A stretch of DNA of 64,000 nucleotides from Geoanaerobacter pelophilus (GCF_018476885.1 NZ_JAHCVJ010000003.1:124001-188000), one strand, 5' to 3'; shown: positions 1 through 9,384, counted from the stretch's first letter. Program-made: numbers and translations. The notes: generated by a model not told the origin, from the letters alone.

Positions 1-3
1 CAT
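1..3 (-). CDS. Start codon of the next gene, probably etfA (rest lies outside the window)
   Basis: Only the ATG start codon is inside the window, read leftward from position 3. It is preceded by an AAGGAG ribosome binding site at 9-14 with 5 nt spacing and lies 45 nt after the etfB stop. The alpha subunit of electron transfer flavoprotein normally follows the beta subunit in this arrangement, so etfA is the expected identity. That is inferred from position alone. Confidence 0.5.
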
Positions 4-48
4 TGCGGCTCCTTGTTCTGTGCATGGTTAGTCGGTGCGGATGATTCG

Positions 49-861
49 CTATACCGCCAATAAATCTTTGGCGATCAGTTTGTCGAGCAGGAGCTGGGCG
101 GTGCCTTCGGGATCACCAAGGCCGTCTCCGATGATCTCTCCCTGGTCCCGCTCGGGGGAGAAGATCTTGGAGACCCAGGTGGGGGACCCTTTGAGGCCGA
201 TTTCATTGACGTCTAGCTGTAAGATCTCGTTGGTCCAGACTTCGACCTGGGCAGCGGCTGCGGCCAGCCGCATGGGTACGGTGGGATAGCGGGGCCGGTT
301 CAGTTCGCGCACGACGGTGAGCATGGCCGGAAACGGGGCTTCGACGATTTCGTGCCGCCCTTCGAGTTTGCGGCTGACCCGCAACCGCCGCGAAGCAAGA
401 TCAAGGTCGAGGATCTTGTCAACCAGGGTGAGCTGAATGCAGCCGAGCCGGGTGGCAATGCCGGGACCGACCTGGGCGGTGTCGCCGTCGATGGTCTGTT
501 TGCCGCATAATACCAGGGCGACTTCGTCTTCTTCATTGAGTTTACGGATGGCAGCGGTCAGTACATGGCTGGTGGCCAGGGTGTCGGCGCCGCCAAAGCA
601 GCGATCGGAAAGCAGTACTACCCGGTCGGCACCCAGTGCCAATGCCTTGCGCAGGGTTGCTTCGGCGTTGGGCGGACCCATGGAGATCGCCGTTACTTTG
701 AAGCCGTAACGATCCCGAAAGCGCAATGCCTCTTCCAAGGCATGGGTGTCGTACGGATTCATGATGAACGGAATCCCCTCACGTACCAGGGTGTTCGTCA
801 CCGGATCGATCTTTACCTGCGTCGTGTCCGGTACCTGCTTGATACATGCTATCAGCTGCAT
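49..861 (-). CDS. etfB: Electron transfer flavoprotein beta subunit
   Basis: Beta subunit of the ETF heterodimer, a soluble FAD/AMP protein that shuttles electrons between acyl-CoA or other dehydrogenases and the quinone pool or ferredoxin. The 270-residue protein opens with MQLIACIKQVPDTTQVKIDP and has the typical beta-subunit segments NPYDTHALEEALR, ALALGADRVVLL, CGKQTIDGDTAQVGPGIA and RPRYPTVP. A longer reading frame starts upstream, but the ATG at 861 has a GAGGGG site just before it and matches the family N-terminus. The next gene (start codon at 1-3) is probably etfA, giving an etfBA operon read leftward out of the window. Confidence 0.95.
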   Translation of the reverse strand: MQLIACIKQVPDTTQVKIDPVTNTLVREGIPFIMNPYDTHALEEALRFRDRYGFKVTAISMGPPNAEATLRKALALGADRVVLLSDRCFGGADTLATSHVLTAAIRKLNEEDEVALVLCGKQTIDGDTAQVGPGIATRLGCIQLTLVDKILDLDLASRRLRVSRKLEGRHEIVEAPFPAMLTVVRELNRPRYPTVPMRLAAAAAQVEVWTNEILQLDVNEIGLKGSPTWVSKIFSPERDQGEIIGDGLGDPEGTAQLLLDKLIAKDLLAV

Positions 862-1191
862 TTCGGTGCCCCTCAACTTGGAACCAACTGTTATTAGCAG
901 ATTCCCAATAATGTTTATCTGGCTTTTGAGCGCCGGCAATCCTATCAAAGCTTTCTAACATTGACAAGACGGTTTTTGCGTAAAATTTAATCAAACAATG
1001 TTTACTCTGACTAAAAATTAATCACAAACAACAATAATCTGATTTAGCTTAAATAACCAGCTAGTTAGCAAAATGATCGCTGCCTAAAAAATCCTCAAAA
1101 GCAGAAATATGCATAACGCCTTGCTTTAATGAGAGCAATTGGGTAGAGTTTAGAAAAGTCACTGAAGTTTTTGAAATACTGGAGAAATATC
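862..1191. other. AT-rich intergenic region between divergent genes
   Basis: About 330 nt separate etfB (leftward) from the small membrane protein gene (rightward). The stretch from about 960 to 1090 is strongly AT-rich and probably holds both promoters. I see no convincing reading frame, hairpin terminator or RNA motif in it. Confidence 0.5.
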
Positions 1192-1482
1192 ATGAAAACA
1201 GTCATAGAGTTGATAATCCTGATCCCGCTTTTTATAGTATTTTACCAATTTTATTGCTACTCGATTACCGCCACCGGTAAGGAAAAACAGAACAAATGCC
1301 TCGCTCTGGGCATTGTCAGCTCAACGGTAGGGATAACCAGTCTTGCCTACCACACCACCATTTCCGTATTTGGTGGCTTAATACTGATCATGTTCGGCTT
1401 ACGGCTCATTGCCCACGGACTGGACCGGATCGACAAGAAGATCTTCATTGACCGTTATGATGACGACAACACTCCAGGGTAA
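1192..1482 (+). CDS. Small membrane protein, unknown function
   Basis: A 96-residue protein that I do not recognise as a named family. It begins MKTVIELIILIPLFIVFYQF, a hydrophobic segment. A second and a third hydrophobic stretch follow around residues 36-75 (LALGIVSSTVGITSLAY and VFGGLILIMFGLRLI), and the tail is charged (DRIDKKIFIDRYDDDNTPG). It is therefore most likely an inner-membrane protein with two or three helices and a short polar C-terminus. The ATG at 1192 is chosen because GGAG lies at 1181-1184; a TTG at 1171 in the same frame has no site. It stands alone, 230 nt before the histidine kinase gene. Confidence 0.6.
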   Translation: MKTVIELIILIPLFIVFYQFYCYSITATGKEKQNKCLALGIVSSTVGITSLAYHTTISVFGGLILIMFGLRLIAHGLDRIDKKIFIDRYDDDNTPG

Positions 1483-1711
1483 CAGCAGCAAGAACATTGT
1501 GACTTCTACAGATTCACTTCCCCTCAATTAACGCTGCAATGAACTTCTCCCGGACTCAATATACATCTGCGCCTGAAGACGCAGTTCAGCTAATTTCCTT
1601 GCAGCTATGGTTATCGGCAGATTTTTTGGTAACATCCAGTTAACCATATCTAATCTGCGCAGCCGGAAAAATACTCTGTCCTTTATATTAGATGCAATGC
1701 CAGGAGTCATC

Positions 1712-4027
1712 ATGGGTGATCTGCAGCAAAAATATCTATTGATGTTCGAGAATATGGCGCAGGGAGCCTTTTATCAACTGGCAGATGGGACACTCACTGA
1801 TGTCAACCCCGCCGCTCTTGCGATGTTCGGGCTTACCCGCGACCAGTTCATCGGGCGCACCTCCAAAGACCCAAACTGGCGAGTAATCAACGAGAATGGC
1901 ACCGACCTTGTCCCGGATCAGCATCCGTCAATGGTTGCCTTGCGCACCGGAGAGCGGGTACGGGACTTTACGGCAGGTGTCTATAATCCGGTAACGAATA
2001 GTTATGTCTGGATGATCATCAATGCCATTCCTATGTTCCGGGAAGGGGAAAGCACTCCCTACCAGGTATTTGTTACGCTCCATGACATTTCCGAACGGAA
2101 ACTGTCCTTCCAGCTAGCCGAACAAGCCTTAAGAAAATACGACATTCTGACCAACACCTCCATGGACGGTTACTGGGAGATTGATGCTGCAGGGCGAATC
2201 ATTGCCGCCAACGAAACGATATGCCGCATTTACGGCTACAGCTGCGAGGAGTTACTAACCAAGTCTCTACAAGATTTCGATGCCATTGAGAATGACGAAC
2301 AAATGCAGGAGCATATCGCCAGGATCATGACTGAAGGATACGACCGTTTTGAGACCAAGCACTTCTGCAAAGACGGTACAGCGATTGAGGTTGAAGTAAG
2401 CACGGCATATATCCCGGAGAATGCCGCATTCCTTGCCTTCACCAGGAACATCACCGAGAAAAAGCAGGCTGAAAAAGACCTCCTGGAGAGCGAACTGAAA
2501 TTCCGAACCCTGTTCGAGACGATCCAGGACGCTATTTACCTGACGCGCGCAGAGGATGGCACCATTGTCGAGTGCAATGAAAAGCTATCCGGATACACCA
2601 GAGAAGAGTTAATAGGTAACACCACCGCAGAGCTGGGATTATGGGCAGACATCCAAGAACGTTTACGCGTCGTGGACCTGGTAAAAACCCATGGCTATGT
2701 CAATGATTTTGTGGCCACATTCCGCAGAAAAGATGGTTCCCTGTTACAAGGATCGATTTCAACAAATGCTTTTCCTCTGGGCGACCAAACATACCTGCTC
2801 TCTGTTGTGCGTGACATTACCGAGCGAACGCGGATTGAAGAAGAGCGGCTCCACCTTGAACAACAACTGCTCCATGCCCAGAAACTTGAGAGTCTTGGGG
2901 TGCTGGCCGGCGGCATTGCCCATGATTTCAACAATATTCTCACCAGCATTATCGGTAACGCCGAGCTGGCCCTGATGCGGCTAACGCCAGAATCACCAGT
3001 TCAGGAAAACCTGCAACGCATTGAAAAGGCCGCTGCCAGGGCCGCAGACCTTGCCCACCAGATGCTGGCTTACTCAGGCAAAGGAAAGTTTGTGGTGGAG
3101 CCGATCGACCTGAACCGATTGGTTGAAGAAATGGGGCATATGCTCGACGTCTCTATCTCCAAAAAGGTCATTCTACGCTACAATCTCAGCCGCCCCTTGC
3201 CGACAGTCGAGGTTGACGCCACGCAATTACGCCAGATCGTTATGAACCTGGTGATCAATGCCTCAGAAGCTATTGGTGACAAGAGTGGGGTGATTGCCAT
3301 TACCACCGGCTGCCTTGAATGCAACGAAAAATACATGAAAGAAACCTGGCTGACTGATCCCCTGCCGGAAGGGCTCTACGTCTACCTGGAGGTCACAGAT
3401 ACCGGCTGCGGCATGGACCAGCAGACTCTTGACAAGATTTTCGACCCGTTCTTTACCACCAAGTTTACCGGTCGGGGCTTGGGAATGGCTGCGGTACTGG
3501 GGATTATTCGGGGACATAAAGGAGCAATCAAAGTCTACAGCGAGCCTGGCAAAGGGAGCAGTTTCAAAGTACTGTTGCCGCCCAGCGCACGAGCGGCAGA
3601 ACTCTACAACGAGAGAGATGACGCCGAGATCTGGCGTGGCAGCGGAGTGGCATTGCTGGTTGACGACGAAGAGACGGTGCGGGCCATTGGTAGCGAGATG
3701 CTTAAAGAATTGGGATTCGAGGTGATTACGGCCAATGACGGGCGAGAAGCGCTCGATGTCTTCAAATCTCGTAAGGACATACGTCTTATTGTTCTCGATC
3801 TGACCATGCCCCGCATGGACGGAGAGCAGTGTTTCCGCGAACTTCGACTGCTTGACCCCAATATCAACGTAATCATGTCAAGTGGTTTCAGTGAGCACGA
3901 AATTTATCGGCGCTTTGCCGGCAAAGGGATAACAGGTTTTATCCAGAAACCATACAAGCTGTCCGATCTCAGCAAAGTACTGAAGGCGAAAACTACCGAT
4001 GCGAATGAAACTCTTTTAAAGCAATAG
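1712..4027 (+). CDS. Cytoplasmic PAS-PAS-PAS hybrid histidine kinase with C-terminal receiver
   Basis: A 771-residue sensor kinase without membrane segments. Three PAS domains (about 5-130, 135-255 and 260-375) are followed by a HisKA domain with the H-box [10 protein letters not shown] (His404) and a HATPase domain with the N-box [10 protein letters not shown], the G1 box DTGCGMD and the F/G2 segment [17 protein letters not shown] receiver domain follows with phospho-acceptor Asp696 in [11 protein letters not shown]. The receiver suggests internal phosphotransfer or feedback control. The ATG at 1712 has an AGGAG site at 1702-1706; an in-frame ATG at 1607 would add 35 residues of no recognisable domain. 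No dedicated response-regulator gene is adjacent. The PAS ligand or cofactor cannot be read from the sequence. Confidence 0.9.
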   Translation: MGDLQQKYLLMFENMAQGAFYQLADGTLTDVNPAALAMFGLTRDQFIGRTSKDPNWRVINENGTDLVPDQHPSMVALRTGERVRDFTAGVYNPVTNSYVWMIINAIPMFREGESTPYQVFVTLHDISERKLSFQLAEQALRKYDILTNTSMDGYWEIDAAGRIIAANETICRIYGYSCEELLTKSLQDFDAIENDEQMQEHIARIMTEGYDRFETKHFCKDGTAIEVEVSTAYIPENAAFLAFTRNITEKKQAEKDLLESELKFRTLFETIQDAIYLTRAEDGTIVECNEKLSGYTREELIGNTTAELGLWADIQERLRVVDLVKTHGYVNDFVATFRRKDGSLLQGSISTNAFPLGDQTYLLSVVRDITERTRIEEERLHLEQQLLHAQKLESLGVLAGGIAHDFNNILTSIIGNAELALMRLTPESPVQENLQRIEKAAARAADLAHQMLAYSGKGKFVVEPIDLNRLVEEMGHMLDVSISKKVILRYNLSRPLPTVEVDATQLRQIVMNLVINASEAIGDKSGVIAITTGCLECNEKYMKETWLTDPLPEGLYVYLEVTDTGCGMDQQTLDKIFDPFFTTKFTGRGLGMAAVLGIIRGHKGAIKVYSEPGKGSSFKVLLPPSARAAELYNERDDAEIWRGSGVALLVDDEETVRAIGSEMLKELGFEVITANDGREALDVFKSRKDIRLIVLDLTMPRMDGEQCFRELRLLDPNINVIMSSGFSEHEIYRRFAGKGITGFIQKPYKLSDLSKVLKAKTTDANETLLKQ

Positions 4028-4117
4028 AGTCTTTTTCACTGAGTCCGATATCAATTGTCAAAATCGCTGTTATACTTTAAAAACTTATTTTCCTCCTGAT
4101 AACAAAGGTATGCAGCA

Positions 4118-4858
4118 ATGAACATGGAACATTCCGATAATATTGCGGACAGCAACGTGGTGCGCGATGAATTGATCGTCAGCCACCTGAGTCATGCCAA
4201 GAGAATCGTTCGCAAGATCGCCTCGCAACTTCCACCGCACCTGGACCGTGATGACCTGATGAGCGCGGCCGTTATTGGACTGATAATGGCTGCGAACCGT
4301 TTTGACCCCACCCGGGGAGTACGTTTCCTGACATTTGCTGAACAGCGAATCAGGGGGACAATTCTTGACGAACTCAGGGCACAGGATTGGCTTTCCCGAT
4401 CATTGCGCGAAAAATTCAAGCTTCTTGAAAGAAAGTTTTCAGAGCTGGAGCAGCAACTCGGCAGAAACCCTTCCAGCGAGGAAGTTGCCGAGGCCATGGA
4501 TTTAAACCTTGAGGATTATTTCAGCCTGCTGGACGATGTTCACTATCTTTCGGTTGTGCGCCTGGATGATTCGTGGGAAGATAATGACGGCACCTCATTC
4601 GGACTGCTCGATCTCCTTGAAAACGAATCAGTAGACTGCCCTCACGACCAGATAGTGCGGCAACAGACTGCGGATCAACTCCTTGGAGCCATAGACGAGC
4701 TGCCGGAAAAGGAACGGGAAATAGTTTCCCGGTATTATTACGAAGACAAGAGCCTCAAAGAGATCGGCAAAGCGATGCACCTCAAGGAATCGCGCATCTG
4801 TCAGCTGCATGGCCAAGCCATTCTTCGCCTTCGGGTCAAGATGAAGCTATACCGGTGA
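4118..4858 (+). CDS. RNA polymerase sigma factor, FliA/WhiG (sigma-28) family
   Basis: A 246-residue alternative sigma factor. Region 2 is seen in LMSAAVIGLIMAANRFDP and RFLTFAEQRIRGTILDELR, region 3 in the middle of the protein (SELEQQLGRNPSSEEVAEAM), and region 4 with its helix-turn-helix in LPEKEREIVSRYYYEDKSLKEIGKAM. FliA-type factors direct transcription of late flagellar and chemotaxis genes. No flagellar genes are in this window, but a candidate sigma-28 promoter lies before the chemoreceptor gene at 54059. The start at 4118 has only a weak AAAGG site at 4104-4108. WhiG-like roles outside motility are also possible, so I leave the symbol empty. Confidence 0.88.
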   Translation: MNMEHSDNIADSNVVRDELIVSHLSHAKRIVRKIASQLPPHLDRDDLMSAAVIGLIMAANRFDPTRGVRFLTFAEQRIRGTILDELRAQDWLSRSLREKFKLLERKFSELEQQLGRNPSSEEVAEAMDLNLEDYFSLLDDVHYLSVVRLDDSWEDNDGTSFGLLDLLENESVDCPHDQIVRQQTADQLLGAIDELPEKEREIVSRYYYEDKSLKEIGKAMHLKESRICQLHGQAILRLRVKMKLYR

Positions 4859-4876
4859 CCCTTTAGAAACCCTTCT

Positions 4877-5032
4877 ATGAAAAGACTCCCCGCATTATTG
4901 ACGTTGCTGTTTGCATCAGTGGTAATCGTGTTCGGCACTTGGTCGCTGTACAACGGCAACTTGGAAGCAGCTTTCTCCTCGTTTCCCTTTCTGTTGATCA
5001 TCTACGTATATGTAAAGATGTCGGCAAAATAA
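4877..5032 (+). CDS. Small two-helix membrane protein, unknown function
   Basis: A 51-residue reading frame beginning MKRLPALLTLLFASVVIVFG, which is almost entirely a hydrophobic helix. A short polar loop (TWSLYNGNLEA) and a second hydrophobic stretch (FPFLLIIYVYV) follow, ending KMSAK. The shape is that of a small inner-membrane protein. It starts 18 nt after the sigma-factor stop with no good Shine-Dalgarno sequence, so translation may depend on coupling. It is too short for certainty, but the two clean hydrophobic helices argue that it is real. Confidence 0.5.
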   Translation: MKRLPALLTLLFASVVIVFGTWSLYNGNLEAAFSSFPFLLIIYVYVKMSAK

Positions 5033-5111
5033 CTCCCAAACATCTGGACATGCTCCGTCTATTTCAGTAGGATGTGCCTCTGATATTAGTTTATGCAGTT
5101 GAGGAGGCTCC

Positions 5112-5378
5112 ATGTTTTTCCAGAATAATGACTTGGGCGCATCAGAATTCAGTACCTGGACCGAGAAGCGAAAGCGAGAAGAGATTGCAAAACTCGTTGA
5201 AGGTTACCGAAACGGTCTGCCTGTCGGCATCCTGTGCAAAATGACCGAAACTATTGCCGGCAATCGTAAAAAGGCTCGCAGGCACCTGCATCAGCTGTTG
5301 TCCCTGGATGAGCGCAAAGCCGCAGCGGAAAAAGAGACTGGCGGCATCCAACAGATAGTCAAAGAGTACCTCATTTAA
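5112..5378 (+). CDS. Small soluble protein, unknown function
   Basis: An 88-residue, charged, probably all-helical protein that I do not recognise. It has a basic central segment (NRKKARRHLHQLLSLDERK) and no signal peptide or membrane segment. The ATG at 5112 is preceded by a strong GAGGAGG site, which supports translation. A clear Rho-independent terminator follows at 5405-5438, so it ends a transcription unit. The basic helix could bind nucleic acid, but nothing specific is visible. Confidence 0.65.
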   Translation: MFFQNNDLGASEFSTWTEKRKREEIAKLVEGYRNGLPVGILCKMTETIAGNRKKARRHLHQLLSLDERKAAAEKETGGIQQIVKEYLI

Positions 5379-5404
5379 CCGCCACTATTCATAGAATCAG
5401 GTGA

Positions 5405-5438
5405 AAGCCCATCAGGACAGGTCCTGGTGGGCTTTTTT
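5405..5438 (+). terminator. Rho-independent terminator after the 88-residue gene
   Basis: A 13-bp stem (5406-5418 with 5421-5433) with a 2-nt loop is followed by a run of T. It sits inside the upstream extension of the next reading frame and so argues against a start for that gene at 5401. Confidence 0.85.
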
Positions 5439-5514
5439 CTACGACATTTCAAGACCGATTGCCCTTTCCGCGGCAAATGGTAAATTTGTAGCAACACATA
5501 CAAGCGGAGCATAC

Positions 5515-6792
5515 ATGCCGATAACAGTTTTTGATGCAATCAAGGGGAACATCCGCTCCTTTCTAGGGGGCGCTGAAGTTGATCTTGTCGCCGGAACACA
5601 AGAAGCCTTTTCAGACGACCGTCTCACAATACTCAAAACCGTTACCATTGAGGAACAGCCGTACACTTTTACGGCATCCCGCTTGTATCTTGACTTCACA
5701 AGCTCTGAAGAGAGGTTCTGCAAAGAGCTGTTAACGGCCTTTACTGCACTCTATGAAGGGTTCAGACAAGTAGGTTACGCAGCGCACTTCAGAACTGCGC
5801 TACTTGCCTCAATCATGGATATCACTGTTGCCAGGTCTCTACGTGGTGACAGCAAAAAGGGGTTCTGGCCCATTCAACAGCTGGTACAACTTCTGAAAAA
5901 CCTCTCGTATCAGCGTTATGAAGATAAACCGGCGACTTCCGGTTTTATTGTTCACCGGACAACACTGCCGGAACTCAATAAACTGCTGCGCTACCGGAAG
6001 CACACCATGATAACCCTGAAGCCATCCCATGCCATATCAGCCGATTTTTTTGAAAACCCCCTCACCTACCGCTTCATTGACGGTAACAACCTTTTTTTTG
6101 TTGCCAACATCCTGATGCAGGTAACCGGTGTTATCAGGACCAGCAGCTCCGAAGAGACCAATGAAGTGGAACGGCTGACTCACCGTGAAATATTTTCCAT
6201 AGTCAGAAGCGCCGGTGCTGGGGCGTTCGCTGTAAAAGTAAACGAATCGTCCGAAATCGAAATCATGACTACCCCGGACAAGCTTCTGGTACGACGCAAA
6301 GGGGTCTGGGCAATCTTTGATCCGGATATTATCCGGTCATTCCTTAAAGGCAGCATCGACGAAACATCTGCCGACGACCTCCTCTGGACTGTCTATGCAC
6401 TCTCCAAACTCAGGCATGGAACAGTTATCCTGATATACAACGGAACCGCACGCAAGCTTGACGACTTGAAAAAAGGGTATGTCGGAGGTGACGATGCCAT
6501 CGGCAGGTTCTTGATCAGCCGGGTCAAAGGGCGACATATCGGTGAGCTGAAGCAAGCCGGCACCCTGCTCCGGATTCTTTCATCAGACGGCATGACAATC
6601 TTCAACCGTACCGGAAAACTGATGGAGACAGGATTCATCATCGACACCTCCCATGCCCGTGAGGTCGTCACTGGTGGCGGACGCACAACTGCAGCAAGTG
6701 CGGCATCATTCTTCGGCAAGGTCATTAAGGTATCCCAGGATGGGCCTGTAGAGCTCTACCATGATGGCAGGCTGATTTATCGCTTCGGATGA
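5515..6792 (+). CDS. DAC-fold (diadenylate-cyclase-like) protein with altered signature motifs
   Basis: A 425-residue protein whose last roughly 130 residues resemble the DAC (DisA_N) domain of c-di-AMP synthases. The order of elements fits: GTVILIYNGTARKLDDL matches the first core strand region, SSDGMTIFNRTGKLMETGF (Asp358) matches the DGA motif region, GGGRTTAASAA (Gly387-Arg390) matches the GTRHRAA region, and VIKVSQDGPVELYHDG matches the closing VSEETG strand. DGA is DGM here and RHR is RTT, so catalysis may be lost or changed. The N-terminal roughly 230 residues resemble nothing I can name with confidence; dedicated sensor domains in front of DAC domains have been predicted in bacteria. 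The ATG at 5515 has GGAG at 5506-5509, and the longer frame runs into the terminator at 5405-5438. A DUF4337 gene follows without a visible terminator. Confidence 0.68.
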   Translation: MPITVFDAIKGNIRSFLGGAEVDLVAGTQEAFSDDRLTILKTVTIEEQPYTFTASRLYLDFTSSEERFCKELLTAFTALYEGFRQVGYAAHFRTALLASIMDITVARSLRGDSKKGFWPIQQLVQLLKNLSYQRYEDKPATSGFIVHRTTLPELNKLLRYRKHTMITLKPSHAISADFFENPLTYRFIDGNNLFFVANILMQVTGVIRTSSSEETNEVERLTHREIFSIVRSAGAGAFAVKVNESSEIEIMTTPDKLLVRRKGVWAIFDPDIIRSFLKGSIDETSADDLLWTVYALSKLRHGTVILIYNGTARKLDDLKKGYVGGDDAIGRFLISRVKGRHIGELKQAGTLLRILSSDGMTIFNRTGKLMETGFIIDTSHAREVVTGGGRTTAASAASFFGKVIKVSQDGPVELYHDGRLIYRFG

Positions 6793-6882
6793 TAAAGAGC
6801 GAGTCACGCCCACCCCTTGAAATAATTGCCAAGTCCAATTATCTTTAGCGCAGCAATTCGTTAGTTCAGGAGGAAGATTTCA

Positions 6883-7416
6883 ATGGCAGATCAGAAAGAA
6901 CGCTGGATGAGCGCCCTGGCACTGTCAACTGCGGTCATGGCAGTACTGGCGGCTGTCACAACACTCTACGTCGGCAAATACTCATCTCGCGCCGTGCTGA
7001 TGCAGGGGCAGGAGAGCAACCAGTGGGCTTATTATCAGGCCAAAAGCATCAAAGGGCACACCTATGAGATCCAGAAGGAACGCCTGGAGTTGGAACTCCT
7101 GGCCGGAGCGGGAAAACTCAACAAAGAAACGGTTGATCAGTATCGAAAGATCATTGGAGACTATACTGGGCAGATAAAACGCTACGAGGGAGAGAAGAAA
7201 GAGATCAAGGCCAAGGCAGAGAGCCTGGCGCAGAGTAAAGAACGAGCGCAGTCAATGGCTGGGAACTTCGGGTACAGCCTGATCTTCCTGCAGATCGCCA
7301 TCATGCTTTCGTCAGTCGCATCACTCACGAAAAGGCATTATCTCTGGCATATCGGCTTGGCTGCCTGTTCCGGATGGTTGTTCTTCTTCCTTGACGCCTG
7401 GCTGCTTTTTTATTAG
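6883..7416 (+). CDS. DUF4337-type membrane protein
   Basis: A 177-residue protein with an N-terminal membrane helix (about residues 10-30, ALSTAVMAVLAAVTTLYVG). A long charged coiled-coil-like middle contains the motif NQWAYYQAKSIKGHTYEIQK typical of DUF4337 proteins. Two C-terminal helices follow (about 130-147 and 153-175). The function of the family is unknown. A strong AGGAGGA site precedes the ATG. It lies 90 nt after the DAC-like gene on the same strand with no terminator between, so the two may be co-transcribed. Confidence 0.8.
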   Translation: MADQKERWMSALALSTAVMAVLAAVTTLYVGKYSSRAVLMQGQESNQWAYYQAKSIKGHTYEIQKERLELELLAGAGKLNKETVDQYRKIIGDYTGQIKRYEGEKKEIKAKAESLAQSKERAQSMAGNFGYSLIFLQIAIMLSSVASLTKRHYLWHIGLAACSGWLFFFLDAWLLFY

Positions 7417-7460
7417 CGGCACGGGAAAATCACAAGTTAGCCACCAACCGTGTGAACCGG

Positions 7461-7880
7461 CTACTGGTGCTCTGATTTGTTCATTTCCCGCAGATATGCC
7501 ACCAACTCCATATCCACCCGGTGGAAGTGATCATGCAGCCAAGCGCACATCATCTGGATAGCCTGGACAATCAGATTGGTGTTAGGCCCTTCTTTGGCAA
7601 AACGCGCTTCCAGCCGATTCACTTCACGATAGAAGTGATCATGCTGGGCCTTGTGCAGTTGGTAACCGGGATAACCGCTGGTTAGCTGGAGTCGTTCTTC
7701 ATCCCTGAAGTGCTTGCGCACGTACCTTTTCAAAAACCAGATAAGTCGAGCAATCTCCTCATGCCCTCTCAATGCCTTGCTTGCCCTTAACAGGTCATCG
7801 ACCTTGCGCAATAAATCCTTGTGCTGGCTGTCGATCTCATCGCAGCCGGTTGCCATCTCTTCATTCCAACTTGTGATCAT
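7461..7880 (-). CDS. Bacteriohemerythrin (non-heme di-iron O2-binding protein)
   Basis: A single-domain hemerythrin of 139 residues. The di-iron ligands can be placed: His20 (DSQHKDLL), His57 and Glu61 (KHFRDEERL), His76 and His80 (HKAQHDHF), and His118 with Asp123 (HDHFHRVDMEL). The protein binds O2 reversibly in the cytoplasm and may sense, store or scavenge it, which makes sense in an oxygen-sensitive organism. It lies 90 nt downstream of an HD-GYP gene on the same strand and is probably co-transcribed with it, so it may supply oxygen information to cyclic-di-GMP turnover. Confidence 0.92.
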   Translation of the reverse strand: MITSWNEEMATGCDEIDSQHKDLLRKVDDLLRASKALRGHEEIARLIWFLKRYVRKHFRDEERLQLTSGYPGYQLHKAQHDHFYREVNRLEARFAKEGPNTNLIVQAIQMMCAWLHDHFHRVDMELVAYLREMNKSEHQ

Positions 7881-7970
7881 CAGTTACCGCCTGGTTCAGA
7901 ATAATTAACAACCGTTACACAGCCTATTCTCATTGACTTGGCATTGCATACCAAACCGACAAGCTCAGCA

Positions 7971-9251
7971 TCAGGAAACCGACTCCAACTGTTGCAGGAT
8001 CTGACCGTATTCACGACTTGTTGCCGTCTGAGCAGCCAGACGAATGGCATTGATTTCGGCAAAATTACTGAACAGGGTAGCAACAACGCTTGAATCCAGA
8101 GCAGCGCTTTTCGCCATGCCGTCTAGCACTGCCATGGCCCCATCCAGAGACATCCCCTCACGATAGGGCCGATTCTCGGTAATAGCGGTAAATACATCAG
8201 CAACCGCCATAATCCGAGACCCGAGAGGCAGGTCAGCACTACCCAGATGGAAAGGATACCCGTTTCCGTTCAGGCATTCATGGTGAAATGAGCACCATGC
8301 ATTAATGATCCCCATATCGCTGATGCGCTCAAGAGTGCGATAAGTATAGTACGGATGAGAGCGGATGATATCCCGCTCCTGCTGGGTCAGAGCCCCCGGT
8401 TTTTCCAGGATTTCCGCCGGAACAGCCAGCTTACCCAGATCATGCAGGTAGCCAGCTAGCTGCATTTTTACACACTCATCTTCAGAAAAACCGACTAAGC
8501 GGGCCAGCGCCGCAGCACTGGCCGCGACACCACTGGAATGAGTAGCAGTGAACCGGCTTCTAAAGTCAATAATTCTCGAAAATACCTTGCCCAGGCTCAA
8601 AATGCCGTTAAGGTCCAATTCAATCGTTTCCAGGTTCACCCGACGGCGTAATAGCGAGGTCACTGCAGGAGAGTCCAGATCAAGCCAGAAATACTCCTTG
8701 TCAGCCAGTTGCATATAGGCCTCCACAACATCAGGCATAAACATCACCCCTGATTGTGCCTCTATTGCCCGGCATATCTGTTTCGTCTGGGAGAGAATGT
8801 GGCTCTGTTTATTTACCAGTACGGCCACCCTGTCAGCCAAGTGCAAGATATGACTGCCGATCGGTACCGGTCCCCCATTAAAAGCACTGCCGGCACCATT
8901 ATCCCAATTGATATGATGAAAGCGGATTAGTTCGGCAGCTCCGGCAAGGGGCCGAAAGCCACGCAGCAACAGCCACCCCATTTCGGCGTGCCGGTAAGGA
9001 TTGCTAACCTCAAATTTCAGGGTTTCGATCCGCTCACGGCACGACAACGCACCGATATCGTGCAGTTTGCCGGCTAACAGCAGCTCATAACGCTCCCTCC
9101 GTGGCAGATCCAGCTGCGTGCCTATAAGATAAGCGATATAGCCCACCGTCGTATGGTGATTCACCAGATCTGAATTCACCATATCGATAACATCCGACAA
9201 GCAGGTGATCAGATCAAAGAGAGGGATATGAAAATCTTTTTTTACCAGCAT
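7971..9251 (-). CDS. Tandem HD domain / HD-GYP phosphodiesterase
   Basis: A 426-residue soluble protein with two HD domains. The C-terminal one (about 230-410) is a canonical HD-GYP domain with HDLGKLAVP and HHECLNGNGYP, the signature of c-di-GMP (or cGAMP) phosphodiesterases. The N-terminal one (about 20-150) keeps an HD pair (GKLHDIGAL) and FHHINWDNG but lacks the GYP tripeptide, so it may be regulatory. There is no receiver or membrane segment. GGAAGG precedes the ATG. Bacteriohemerythrin follows in the same direction; the pairing hints at O2-responsive nucleotide turnover. Confidence 0.9.
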   Translation of the reverse strand: MLVKKDFHIPLFDLITCLSDVIDMVNSDLVNHHTTVGYIAYLIGTQLDLPRRERYELLLAGKLHDIGALSCRERIETLKFEVSNPYRHAEMGWLLLRGFRPLAGAAELIRFHHINWDNGAGSAFNGGPVPIGSHILHLADRVAVLVNKQSHILSQTKQICRAIEAQSGVMFMPDVVEAYMQLADKEYFWLDLDSPAVTSLLRRRVNLETIELDLNGILSLGKVFSRIIDFRSRFTATHSSGVAASAAALARLVGFSEDECVKMQLAGYLHDLGKLAVPAEILEKPGALTQQERDIIRSHPYYTYRTLERISDMGIINAWCSFHHECLNGNGYPFHLGSADLPLGSRIMAVADVFTAITENRPYREGMSLDGAMAVLDGMAKSAALDSSVVATLFSNFAEINAIRLAAQTATSREYGQILQQLESVS

Positions 9252-9384
9252 ATGTCTTGCCTTCCAGACACCTGGCCCTTTTCAACTTCAATGAGATCAG
9301 AACCCAAACCATATCTTAATTATCAGCAGCTAATATAAATATATCACTCCTTCTCCCACTTACCACACACTGGGTCATTCTGAA

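Noticed and set aside
5401-5514. Longer start for the DAC-like gene at GTG 5401
   Set aside because: The extra region contains a strong Rho-independent terminator and has no ribosome binding site; ATG 5515 with GGAG is better.
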